Shown one piece after another: positions 28,958 to 35,390 of a stretch of 64,000 nt of DNA. The notes under the pieces are model-generated. The model searched no databases. It was not told the DNA's origin and saw only the letters and a program-made list of their open reading frames with translations. The stretch comes from Micromonospora sp. C31. Lineage in GTDB: Bacteria; Actinomycetota; Actinomycetes; Mycobacteriales; Micromonosporaceae. Position 1 is the first letter of the stretch; each line of letters opens with the position of its first letter. Made by a program: the position numbers and the translations under genes. Location of the stretch: positions 1 through 64,000 of the forward strand of contig NZ_JAGPXN010000021.1 in the NCBI RefSeq assembly GCF_018070575.1. Direction: 5' to 3'.

Positions 28958-29090
28958 CCGGGTCGGCGTCATCGGACCACCTCGGGACCTATCCGTCTTC
29001 TCGATGGTCCGGGCCTCGACGGGATCCACGAACGCCCGCCGATGTCCAGCGCAACCCCGCAGCGGACAGCCAGCTCCAGCAGAGCGTCAT
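28958..29090 (-). pseudogene. Decayed copy of the HTH/DUF2637 gene junction
   Basis: This stretch is a second, degraded copy of the junction between the HTH gene and the DUF2637 gene at 30839-31115. Positions 28958-29049 match 30839-30935 at roughly 80 per cent, including the DUF2637 start context (minus strand MTPTRIAR versus MTPTRLAR). After 29049 the match jumps to about 31085 (AGCGGACA, CAGCTCC), so about 140 bp have been deleted. Neither frame stays open. It is a fossil of a related mobile element. Confidence 0.6.
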
Positions 29091-29258
29091 CGCGACAAAT
29101 TACCTGTCGCGTTGCTGACTAGGCCGTATCGTACGCCGCTGTGCGCTCTTAAGATGCCCGATCTGGGTTTGTTCACCCGTTGACCCGGCTGTGACCAACT
29201 GCGCCTGTTAGTCGATCTTCTAACTAGGTAACCTCAAGAGGCAAGGAGCGTTTACTAC

Positions 29259-29480
29259 GTGTCACGTTCCAGGCACACAGTGAAGGAGCTTGAGGATCTC
29301 CTCCGGACAGCCGAGCGACGGGGCTGGAAGGTCACCGGAGGGGGACGCAAGTATTTCAAGATGTACTGCCCCTGCCCCGCAAAACACCTCAAAACAGTGA
29401 AATGCACCCCCTCGAACCCGAACTATCTGAGAGATTTGACCGGTCAGCTCAAGCGAGCCACGTGCTGGGAGGACGACTGA
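29259..29480 (+). CDS. HicA-like small protein (possible toxin)
   Basis: A 73-residue basic protein with a HicA-like pattern: ELEDLLRTAERRGWKVTGGG, KYFKMYCPCPAKHLKTVKC and LRDLTGQLKRATCWED. HicA toxins are double-stranded-RNA-binding-fold ribonucleases. Here the usual GSH catalytic histidine is not obvious, though a KH pair is present. The start is GTG at 29259 behind AAGGAG. The stop lies 2 nt before the next gene, forming a two-gene unit closed by a strong terminator at 29809-29848. Assignment as toxin is plausible but unproven. Confidence 0.55.
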   Translation: MSRSRHTVKELEDLLRTAERRGWKVTGGGRKYFKMYCPCPAKHLKTVKCTPSNPNYLRDLTGQLKRATCWEDD

Positions 29481-29482
29481 TC

Positions 29483-29797
29483 ATGCGACAGCATCGGATC
29501 GCGATCCAGATGACGTTCGAAAGCACGCCGCACGGCACCGACGAGCAGTTTGAAGAGTTCCTCGACGCAGTGCAGGAGCACCTGGACGAGCTCGGCTGCG
29601 AGGTGCAGATCGCCGCAAGCCTCGCCGACCGCACTGCGGAATTCGCCTCGAGCATCGAGGCGCTCAACTTCGAGAGCGCGGTCAACACACTGCTAGTCGA
29701 CATACGTACCGCGCTACACGCGGCCGAGTGCGACACAGACGACTGGCCACAGTACGTGGCAACTGACCGGAACCTGCGGGAATTGCAAGACGTCTGA
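29483..29797 (+). CDS. Partner of the HicA-like protein
   Basis: A 104-residue acidic protein, MRQHRIAIQMTFESTPHGTD, with an alternating beta/alpha pattern (QFEEFLDAVQEHLDELGCEV, then DRTAEFASSIEALNF). It starts 2 nt after the HicA-like stop and should be cotranscribed. An acidic protein next to a small basic one fits an antitoxin, but it is not a recognisable HicB and has no DNA-binding motif by eye. Confidence 0.6.
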   Translation: MRQHRIAIQMTFESTPHGTDEQFEEFLDAVQEHLDELGCEVQIAASLADRTAEFASSIEALNFESAVNTLLVDIRTALHAAECDTDDWPQYVATDRNLRELQDV

Positions 29798-29808
29798 CTC
29801 AGAGCATG

Positions 29809-29848
29809 AAGAGCGCCCCGTTCACCTTCGGCTGAGCGGGGCGCTCTT
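29809..29848 (+). terminator. Rho-independent-type terminator
   Basis: A perfect 12-bp stem (AAGAGCGCCCCG / CGGGGCGCTCTT) with a 16-nt loop begins 11 nt after the second gene's stop. GC-rich and strong; it ends the two-gene HicA-like operon. Confidence 0.8.
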
Positions 29849-30113
29849 GTGCATGGGTGGCTACCGTCGTAAGTACCGCCAGCCCTGACCCGGTACACCG
29901 AATGGCTCGTCAGGCATGGCCCTAGCGAACCGGCATAACTCCCCTCGGCGACAGCACCCATCGTGGTCAGGGCGTCCTCAATGAGCGGGTACGGGACCGT
30001 CGTCCGTTCCACACCGCCATCGCTCGTCCTCAGTCAAACCCGGTCGATGTGATCTATGAACGAGACCGCGCCCGACACCAGCGGGATGCGCCTTGGGCGC
30101 GTCATCAGTAACT
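29849..30113. other. Decayed coding DNA downstream of the DUF2637 gene
   Basis: No intact gene. On the minus strand, short protein-like pieces such as MRVNKNVVFEVTDDAPK and PLIEDALTTMGAVAEGS are split across frames, suggesting remains of a further mobile-element gene that once followed DUF2637. This is weak evidence. Confidence 0.3.
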
Positions 30114-30854
30114 TCAAAGACCACGTTCTTGTTGACCCGCATCCTCGGGCTTGCCCGCAATAAGGCGTCGGACATGACGTTCGGACACACCGGCAGCCAA
30201 GGCTAGCTCTGCCGGGCTGGCCTGGGGACGCTCGGCGCGCAGCCGGGCCACGGCATCAACGGTCCGCTCTGGGCGCACCGCCGTCCGCCTGCGTCGCAAG
30301 TTGCCGCGCCGTGGAGGTGCAAGTACCTCACTCGTCGCCGGACCAGCGGTGGTTCCAGCCCGCTGCGCTCCATTCGCCTGAGTTAAGGAAACCGGTGGGT
30401 CTGACCCCGGTGCTGGTATCGACGCGGCGCTGGCAGTAGGCGGCTCCTGCTGGCGGGTGACGTCCGACGTTCGAGGGTTGTTGCGTGGCGCCGGTTGCGA
30501 TCTGGTCAGCATCTCCACGACCAGCAACAACGCCACCGCCGGCCACGCCGCCACGATCCGCGCGCCGAGGCTTGGCTCGGCGGCGGCGATGTTCGCCGCT
30601 ACGCTGGCCGCCACCCCGACCGCGAAAGCCGTCCGGGCCGACCAGCGCACCCTCCGACCGGCGTGTTTGTCCTCGACCATAGCCGCCGACGCGACAACCA
30701 GCATCCCGTCGACCGACAGCGGCAGCACGTAGGCGACCTCGGGACGCTCACCGAACCTCAACGCCACGGCGACCATGTGACTCCAGGACGACCAAGCAGC
30801 AATCCCGGCCACCGCCACAGTGCTCACGTCTCGGGCAAGCCGGGTCGGCGTCAT
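30114..30854 (-). CDS. DUF2637 membrane protein with C-terminal HTH
   Basis: A 246-residue protein of the DUF2637 family, typical of actinomycete conjugative elements and related in layout to spread (Spd) proteins. The N-terminal half holds about four membrane segments (VAVAGIAAWSSW, VLPLSVDGMLVVASAAM, AFAVGVAASVAANIAAA, VAAWPAVALLLVVEML). A Pro/Thr-rich linker follows, and residues about 205-240 form an HTH (RPQASPAELALAAGVSERHVRR). I choose the ATG at 30854 because homology starts MTPTRLARDVS and it overlaps the preceding stop by 4 nt. It probably aids intra-mycelial spread of the element or couples replication to the membrane; this is inferred from the family. Confidence 0.8.
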   Translation of the reverse strand: MTPTRLARDVSTVAVAGIAAWSSWSHMVAVALRFGERPEVAYVLPLSVDGMLVVASAAMVEDKHAGRRVRWSARTAFAVGVAASVAANIAAAEPSLGARIVAAWPAVALLLVVEMLTRSQPAPRNNPRTSDVTRQQEPPTASAASIPAPGSDPPVSLTQANGAQRAGTTAGPATSEVLAPPRRGNLRRRRTAVRPERTVDAVARLRAERPQASPAELALAAGVSERHVRRLIAGKPEDAGQQERGL

Positions 30855-31243
30855 CGGACCACCCCGGAACCCATCCGTCGCTCGATGGCCTGGACCTCGG
30901 CGGAGTCCACGGGCGGACGTCCGCCGATGTCCAGCCGCGTCTGGACATCGGCCCATCGCCGCCACCGCCGGACGACGTCGCTCGCGTCGAGACCGGTCGC
31001 TTCGGCGATGTCCGTCAGGTTCGCGCCCGCCCGCAGAGCGGCGTGGCTCATCGATGGTTGCCAGCGAGTCCACCAGGAAACCACTGCAGCGGACAACGCC
31101 AGCTCCGTCAGTGTGGCAACGCGTCCGGATTCCGCCGTCCAAACGACGGCATGGTCACGAAGATCCAAAAGGAGCTGGAACGGGTTGATCTCTTCCGCAT
31201 CGGCGAACCGCACCGGCGGTTTGGACGGGCGGGTCAGGTTCAT
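30851..31243 (-). CDS. Mobile-element HTH protein upstream of DUF2637
   Basis: A 130-residue protein, MNLTRPSKPPVRFADAEEIN, with a helical body and a probable helix-turn-helix (GANLTDIAEATGLDASDVVRRW, residues about 73-95). It is a small conserved hypothetical that precedes DUF2637 genes in actinomycete elements. Its start is preceded by a 6-bp hairpin (31244-31263) and, 35 nt further up, by a 14-codon leader ORF with its own GGAGG site. Translation may therefore be coupled or attenuated. Its stop overlaps the DUF2637 start. Confidence 0.65.
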   Translation of the reverse strand: MNLTRPSKPPVRFADAEEINPFQLLLDLRDHAVVWTAESGRVATLTELALSAAVVSWWTRWQPSMSHAALRAGANLTDIAEATGLDASDVVRRWRRWADVQTRLDIGGRPPVDSAEVQAIERRMGSGVVR

Positions 31244-31277
31244 CGGGCACCAACCGATGCCCGTGAGCTGGTTAAAG

Positions 31278-31341
31278 TCAGCGGTAGCGGATCACCGGCG
31301 ATCGTGGCGGTTTGGTTCGCATGGTGGTACCTCCGGCCCAC
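31278..31341 (-). repeat. Leader repeat R1, with 14-codon ORF
   Basis: On the minus strand GGAGGTACCACC-ATG opens a 14-codon ORF (MRTKPPRSPVIRYR, 31322 to 31278), 35 nt before the HTH gene. The 53-bp segment 31289-31341 matches 32330-32382 at 47 of 53 positions. A third copy at 33785-33837 shares its first 17 positions exactly. Conservation of ribosome site and start codon in two copies suggests a real leader peptide. Confidence 0.6.
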
Positions 31342-31460
31342 TCGAAACGGATACCCAGACGGAGGGGTTCAAGGTCACAGAGACGCGAAGGTCGCTGCCG
31401 ATGTCATGGCCGCGCTGCCGTATGGCGACCGACTCCGCGCCGGAGTGGTGGATGTGTGGC

Positions 31461-31871
31461 TCAGTTCTGGCCAGGGCTCGCTACGGGTAGTCCTGCTTCT
31501 TTGGCGCATTCGAGCAGCCGCCGGTCGTAGGTGACGAAGGCGGTGAGTGCCGTGCCGGACTCGTTGGTCAGCACCTGGGCGGTGGCCAGGTGGATGGCGT
31601 CGAGGCTGCGGAGCGTCGGCTCGGCGAACGCGGCTGCGGTCGCACGGATCGTACTGTCGATCTCCAGGCGGAACAGGCGTCCGACGGTGGCCGGCACTCC
31701 GATCAACGCTTGCGGAGCTGATCGGCGCAGCGCTCTGGGCACTTCCACCTCGACGAGAGCGGAGGAGACCAGCGGCACGTCGTCGTGCTGGTTGAGCCAG
31801 GAAACAAGGTCGGCGCTGCACACCTCCTGCCGCACCAGCTTGACGACGGCAGCTGAATCGAGATAAATCAC
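31461..31871 (-). CDS. vapC: VapC-type PIN-domain toxin
   Basis: A 136-residue PIN-domain ribonuclease: MIYLDSAAVVKLV with the first catalytic Asp, then SSALVEVEVPRAL with the conserved Glu, LRSLDAIHLATAQVL with the third acidic residue, and FVTYDRRLLECAKEAGLPV at the end. All four acidic positions appear intact, so it is probably active against a tRNA or rRNA target. Its start overlaps the antitoxin stop by 4 nt. Confidence 0.92.
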   Translation of the reverse strand: MIYLDSAAVVKLVRQEVCSADLVSWLNQHDDVPLVSSALVEVEVPRALRRSAPQALIGVPATVGRLFRLEIDSTIRATAAAFAEPTLRSLDAIHLATAQVLTNESGTALTAFVTYDRRLLECAKEAGLPVASPGQN

Positions 31872-32146
31872 CAGCGCTCCTCGTCACGCATCGCGGCGAG
31901 CGAGGCGGCCACGTCCACATTTTCGTCACCGAGCTTCGGTGGCAGTGGCACAGAGCCGCCACCGGTGGGGGCGACGGCTCGTCCTGCCGCTACCAACTTG
32001 GCCAATATCGACCTGTCGTCGCCTACTGGAACGAGTCGGGCGATCGGGTGTCCGCGATCGGTGATCTCGACGGTCTCGCCGCCACTCACCCGAGCCAACA
32101 CCTGGCTCGTGTTCTGGTTCAGCTCCCGGACACCGATGCGTTCCAT
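31868..32146 (-). CDS. vapB: Phd/YefM-type antitoxin of VapBC pair
   Basis: A 92-residue antitoxin. MERIGVRELNQNTSQVLARV and EITDRGHPIARLVPVG form the Phd/YefM DNA-binding fold, and a flexible C-terminal half (from VAPTGGGSVPL) would wrap the toxin. The ATG at 32146 is chosen over the longer open frame because homology begins MERIGVREL and an operator dyad lies just upstream at 32157-32175. The pair is translationally coupled. Confidence 0.92.
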   Translation of the reverse strand: MERIGVRELNQNTSQVLARVSGGETVEITDRGHPIARLVPVGDDRSILAKLVAAGRAVAPTGGGSVPLPPKLGDENVDVAASLAAMRDEERW

Positions 32147-32156
32147 GGACACGAGT

Positions 32157-32175
32157 GTAGAACCATATGTTCTAC
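32157..32175. promoter_or_regulatory. Antitoxin operator dyad
   Basis: Perfect 7-bp inverted repeat GTAGAAC / GTTCTAC with spacer CATAT, centred 20 bp upstream of the antitoxin ATG in a locally AT-rich stretch. It fits the autoregulatory site bound by Phd/YefM-type antitoxins and may overlap the promoter. Confidence 0.6.
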
Positions 32176-32324
32176 GGTTCCAGCTCCCGGCATCATCCGG
32201 GCTGCCTGTTCGCCGACAGGAGAGGTCGACGAGTTCCAGGCCACGGCGACTGGCCGGCGGCCCGGCGGGTCGGGTCGGAATCATCGCGCAGACCCAAGGA
32301 TCCGTGAGCGGGGCAAGCTCAGGG

Positions 32325-32382
32325 TCAGTGGATCGCCTGCGATCGTGGCGGCGCGGTTCGCATGGTGGCACCTCCGGCCCAC
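32325..32382 (-). repeat. Leader repeat R2
   Basis: Second copy of the mobile-element leader. On the minus strand GGAGGTGCCACC-ATG opens a 12-codon ORF (MRTAPPRSQAIH). After it a GCTCACGG stretch leads to ATG-ATT-CCG-ACC-CGA-CCC (MIPTRPAGPP), which parallels MNLTRPSKPP of the HTH gene before homology stops near 32250. It is thus a fossil of the same operon's 5' end, not a simple short repeat. Confidence 0.6.
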
Positions 32383-32582
32383 TTTGTTGATCTTTCATGC
32401 GAACCAGTTGACCGCGACGCATCGTGACGCTTGGCTCGGCTTCTCGACGCGGACTGTGGCTGGCCGCGGCGGCGCGGTGCTGGACGGGCCGGGATGTTGT
32501 CGTACGGCGAGTCGTATGACGACGGCACGCAGCCGCCGCAGGGCCACGTCCTCGGCGGAGGGCGTGGTCCTCTACCTCATTC

Positions 32583-32831
32583 CTAGTGGTAACGGCACTG
32601 CGCGATCTGCACTGTGTCGTCCATGATCCGGTATACGAGGCGGTGTTCCTGGTCGATGCGTCTCGACCAGAATCCCGCCCAGTTTTCGCGGAGTTGCTCC
32701 GGTTTGCCGATGTATTGGTGGCCGATGCGTCGGATGTCCTCGATCAAGGCGTTCACCCGTTTGAGCATCTGGCGATCTCGCTGCCAGGTCAGATAGTCTT
32801 CCCAGCCTCGGCCGGCGAACTGGACCTTCAC
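32583..32831 (-). CDS. yoeB: Txe/YoeB-type toxin
   Basis: An 82-residue YoeB-family ribosome-dependent mRNA endonuclease: QFAGRGWEDYLTWQ, VNALIEDIRRIG, GKPEQLRENWAGFWSRRIDQ and the conserved C-terminal EHRLVYRIMDDTVQIAQCRYH. The catalytic Glu, Arg and terminal His/Tyr positions are present. GTG start at 32831 overlapping the antitoxin stop. Its antitoxin is truncated, so control of this toxin is likely abnormal. Confidence 0.92.
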   Translation of the reverse strand: MKVQFAGRGWEDYLTWQRDRQMLKRVNALIEDIRRIGHQYIGKPEQLRENWAGFWSRRIDQEHRLVYRIMDDTVQIAQCRYH

Positions 32832-32971
32832 GCTGTCGACGCCTCGCCTGAACTGGCGTCGGGGTCGATCAGGTCGCGCATCTCCCCACCCCCGTCACGC
32901 AGCTCTTCGACGGCTTCATTCAGACGGCGCGCGTTGGCGGGGCTGGCCACCAGATAGGCCGTCTCCTTCAA
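32828..32971 (-). pseudogene. yefM: YefM antitoxin remnant lacking the N-terminal half
   Basis: Only the C-terminal toxin-binding half of a YefM antitoxin remains: KETAYLVASPANARRLNEAV, then EELRDGGGEMRDLIDPDAS. A TAG stop sits three codons upstream of the TTG at 32971, and upstream sequence shows no DNA-binding fold in any frame. At most 47 residues could be made from the TTG. The 4-nt overlap with the toxin start is kept. Confidence 0.65.
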
Positions 32972-33060
32972 CCTGGACTACGACTCTTCGCCGTGCCGCA
33001 ATCACCAGGCGAACCCGTTGATCGGGGTGCAAGCCTCTCCTGACGGAGCAAGCGATGCTG

Positions 33061-33079
33061 CATGCATAATGAATGCATG
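33061..33079. promoter_or_regulatory. Operator dyad over the FitA-like start
   Basis: Perfect 7-bp inverted repeat CATGCAT / ATGCATG with a 5-nt spacer, covering the antitoxin ATG at 33077. A TATA-like CATAAT lies inside it. It suits autorepression by a ribbon-helix-helix antitoxin, and possibly near-leaderless transcription. Confidence 0.5.
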
Positions 33080-33331
33080 GTCGCTCTCCAGATTCGGGAC
33101 GTGCCGGAAGAAGTACGAGACGCCCTGGCGGCTCAGGCCAAGGCGCGCGGGCAGTCACTCCAGGCGTACCTCTTGGAGCTGGTGGAGACGCAGGCTGGAC
33201 GGCTGCGCAACACGGCGGCTCTTGACCGCTTCGCCGGCCGATCGGACGGTGCTCGCTCCCTCCCGGGGGAGAGTGCCGCCGAGTTGAGCGACCAGCGAGA
33301 GCAGCGCGGAACGTGGGGAAGCGCGGCGTGA
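33077..33331 (+). CDS. FitA-like ribbon-helix-helix antitoxin
   Basis: An 84-residue Arc/FitA-type antitoxin: VALQIRDVPEEVRDALAAQA is the beta-strand and first helix of the ribbon-helix-helix, and GQSLQAYLLELVETQA the second helix. The C-terminal half is disordered and would block the toxin. I take the ATG at 33077, within the dyad, over an upstream ATG at 33062. Overlaps the toxin gene by 4 nt. Confidence 0.85.
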   Translation: MVALQIRDVPEEVRDALAAQAKARGQSLQAYLLELVETQAGRLRNTAALDRFAGRSDGARSLPGESAAELSDQREQRGTWGSAA

Positions 33332-33729
33332 TAGTCGTGGATGCGTCGGTCCTGGCCGATGCCCTGGTCGATGACGGGCCGTCAGGCGACGTGGCGCGGG
33401 CGGAACTGACCAGAGATCCGCACTGGGCCGCGCCAGGCCATCTTCTGGTCGAGGTCATGTCGGTGATCAGAGGCAAGGTTCTCGGTGGGAAGCTCGGCCT
33501 TGCCCGGGCTCAGGAGGCGATCGACACCCTGCCGTCGTTGGTCATAGACGAGGTTGACATCGCGCTACTGCTCGACCGGATGTGGCAGTTGCGGGGCAAT
33601 GTCACGGCCTACGACGCGGCGTATGTCACGGCGGCGGAACTGATGGCCTGTCCACTCGTGACTGGTGATGGCCGGCTTGCCAAGGCCAGCGGCGTCCGCT
33701 GCGAGATCCGGCTGCTGGCGGCGTCCTGA
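33328..33729 (+). CDS. vapC: PIN-domain toxin (FitB/VapC type)
   Basis: A 133-residue PIN ribonuclease: IVVDASVLADALVDDG, HLLVEVMSVIRG, NVTAYDAAYVTAAELM and LVTGDGRLAKASG carry the conserved acidic residues. The GTG at 33328 forms the usual GTGA overlap with the antitoxin stop; an in-frame GTG at 33313 is a less likely alternative. Confidence 0.9.
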   Translation: MIVVDASVLADALVDDGPSGDVARAELTRDPHWAAPGHLLVEVMSVIRGKVLGGKLGLARAQEAIDTLPSLVIDEVDIALLLDRMWQLRGNVTAYDAAYVTAAELMACPLVTGDGRLAKASGVRCEIRLLAAS

Positions 33730-33780
33730 CGGTGATCGCCCGAGAATCATCGGCCTCGTGTCCTCGGGGCAACCCGAGTT

Positions 33781-33837
33781 GAGCGGATCACCGGCGATCG
33801 TCGCACCGCGGTTGGAATAGTGGCGCCCCCGGGTGGC
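33781..33837 (-). repeat. Leader repeat R3 at the island boundary
   Basis: Third copy of the leader repeat. Positions 33785-33801 are identical to R1 over 17 bases; identity then falls to about 60 per cent and the start codon position reads ATT instead of ATG on the minus strand. The repeat runs directly into the argS-like remnant, so it marks the junction between accessory DNA and chromosome. Confidence 0.5.
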
Positions 33838-34200
33838 TGGCCCCGCCCGCCCGGGCCGAGCATGTCGGGTTCGGTGCGATCCTCGGCGCGGACGGCCGGG
33901 GTGGCGGCCCGGTCGGACGCGGCGATCTCCCTGGCCGAGCCGGCCGAGCGGGCGCTCGCCTTCGAGCTGGCCGGCTTCGGCAGGGTGGTCGGCGAGGTGG
34001 CGGACGACCTGGAATTCCACCACCTGGCCGGGTACCTGTACCGGCTGGCCGCCACGTTCAGCGCGTTCTACGAGCACTGCCCGGTGCTGCGGGCCGACGC
34101 GCCGGTACGGGACAGCCGGCTGGTGCTCTGCGACCTCACCGCCCGGGTGCTCCGGCAGGGCCTGTACCTGCTCGGCATCAGGACCCCCGAACGCATGTGA
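33830..34200 (+). pseudogene. argS: Truncated, internally deleted argS-like remnant
   Basis: Remains of an arginyl-tRNA synthetase-like gene. In one frame GWLAPPARAEHVGFGAILGADGR matches the stretch just before the catalytic KMSKS-like loop. After a frame change near 33895 the reading ARSDAAISLAEPAERALAFE runs into the DALR anticodon-binding domain (LEFHHLAGYLYRLAATFSAFYE) and the classic end LLGIRTPERM. The catalytic N-terminal two-thirds is gone and the piece between the loop and the DALR domain is deleted. A free-standing DALR-domain protein is possible, but the frameshift argues for a remnant. Confidence 0.65.
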
Positions 34201-34294
34201 TCCGTCCTACGCCCGTCCCCGGTTCGAAAATGACTCACTTCTGTCGGTGGTCGTCGATACCCTCCGTACACTGTCCACCTAGCTGGGGAAATTC

Positions 34295-35236
34295 ATGTTC
34301 AGAACCATCAGGCGTGGCGCGGTCGTCGCCGCGTCCCTTGTCGGCCTCACCGGCGCGCTCCTCGTGGCAGCACCGGCAAGCGCGGCACCGGTCCCCGAAA
34401 GCTCCCTGTCCTGGTCGATCGAGCCCTCGGACGGGCAGGGCGAGCCGGTCACCGGCACCTTCACCGAGCCCACGGCCAGCTTCCAGAGCCTGCGCGACGG
34501 GAACATCCACCGCGTGAACGTCTCGTCTGCGGGCACGTTCTGGTCGATCTCGCTCGCCCCACCGGTGGGCGAGCAGTTGCACCCGGGCAACTACCCGAAC
34601 GCGGAGCGCGCCGGCTTCCAGACGGGTCGGGCTCCTGGCCTGGACGTCACCCACGGCAGCAGCGGCTGCAACCAGGTCCACGGTCGATTCACGATCCACC
34701 AGATCGGGTTCGACCCGGCAGGCACGATCAACATGCTGGAAGCGACCTTCGTGCAGCGCTGCTCGCCCGGCGAGCCCGCCGTCAGCGGCACCCTGAAGTA
34801 CAAGGCGACCCCGCTGTCGTACCGGTGGGTTCTCACCGACCAGGAGCCCGGCACCGCCGAGTCACACACCTACCGCGGGGCGACGAGCACCTTCTGGGCA
34901 CAGACCTTCTGGAGCAGTTCCCTGCGCTTCGGTGCCTCCGGCGGCCGGCTCAACGACATTGTGGAGTTCTCCCCGCCGCAGGGCGAGCAGCTCACGGTCG
35001 GCACGACCTACCGCGACGCGCAGCCCGTCGGCGAGCAGGACCCGGGGCGGCCGGGCCTGTCGGTGGAGCGCTTCCGCTGCCGGCCGACGACCGGCGTCTT
35101 CACGATCAAGGAACTGGAGTACGGCGCTGACGGCGAGCCGGTCGCACTGTCGGCGACCTTCACCATCAGGTGCACGGAGTACCCGAGCCCGGAGAACCCG
35201 AACGTGCTCAAGGGCGTGGTCCACTTCCACGCCTGA
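34295..35236 (+). CDS. Secreted protein with two tandem similar domains
   Basis: A 313-residue exported protein. Residues 1-29 are a signal peptide (basic FRTIRRG, hydrophobic AASLVGLTGALLVAA, cut after ASA). The mature part holds two similar domains of about 130 residues: each has an aromatic F-W-S motif (GTFWSISL, TFWSSSLRF), then PPVGEQL or PPQGEQL, a G-x-Y step, a cysteine, a G-R/V-F-TI strand (GRFTIHQI, GVFTIKEL) and a C-terminal cysteine (FVQRC, FTIRC). I do not know a function; the fold is probably a beta-sandwich with one disulphide each. GGGGA upstream of the ATG, and a strong terminator after the stop. Confidence 0.8.
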   Translation: MFRTIRRGAVVAASLVGLTGALLVAAPASAAPVPESSLSWSIEPSDGQGEPVTGTFTEPTASFQSLRDGNIHRVNVSSAGTFWSISLAPPVGEQLHPGNYPNAERAGFQTGRAPGLDVTHGSSGCNQVHGRFTIHQIGFDPAGTINMLEATFVQRCSPGEPAVSGTLKYKATPLSYRWVLTDQEPGTAESHTYRGATSTFWAQTFWSSSLRFGASGGRLNDIVEFSPPQGEQLTVGTTYRDAQPVGEQDPGRPGLSVERFRCRPTTGVFTIKELEYGADGEPVALSATFTIRCTEYPSPENPNVLKGVVHFHA

Positions 35237-35254
35237 CCGTTCCACGGGTGAAGT

Positions 35255-35300
35255 GCCGCGTCAGGTGGGTTTGGAACGCACCAGCCCCACCTGACGCGGC
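35255..35300. terminator. Bidirectional terminator between convergent genes
   Basis: Perfect 15-bp stem (GCCGCGTCAGGTGGG / CCCACCTGACGCGGC) with a 16-nt loop, 18 nt after the secreted-protein stop and 90 bp from the stop of the convergent lipoprotein gene. Confidence 0.75.
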
Positions 35301-35390
35301 CTTGGCGCATCGCGGGAGCTCACCGACGGCCGCCGCACCTGCCCGCACCGGCGTAGGCGACGACACCACCGCGCGGGGTTGTCGAACGTC

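Noticed and set aside
33830..34200. tRNA gene or att core at the island boundary
   Set aside because: No tRNA-like arms or CCA-proximal TTCGA box in a cloverleaf context could be found on either strand; the sequence reads as argS coding DNA.
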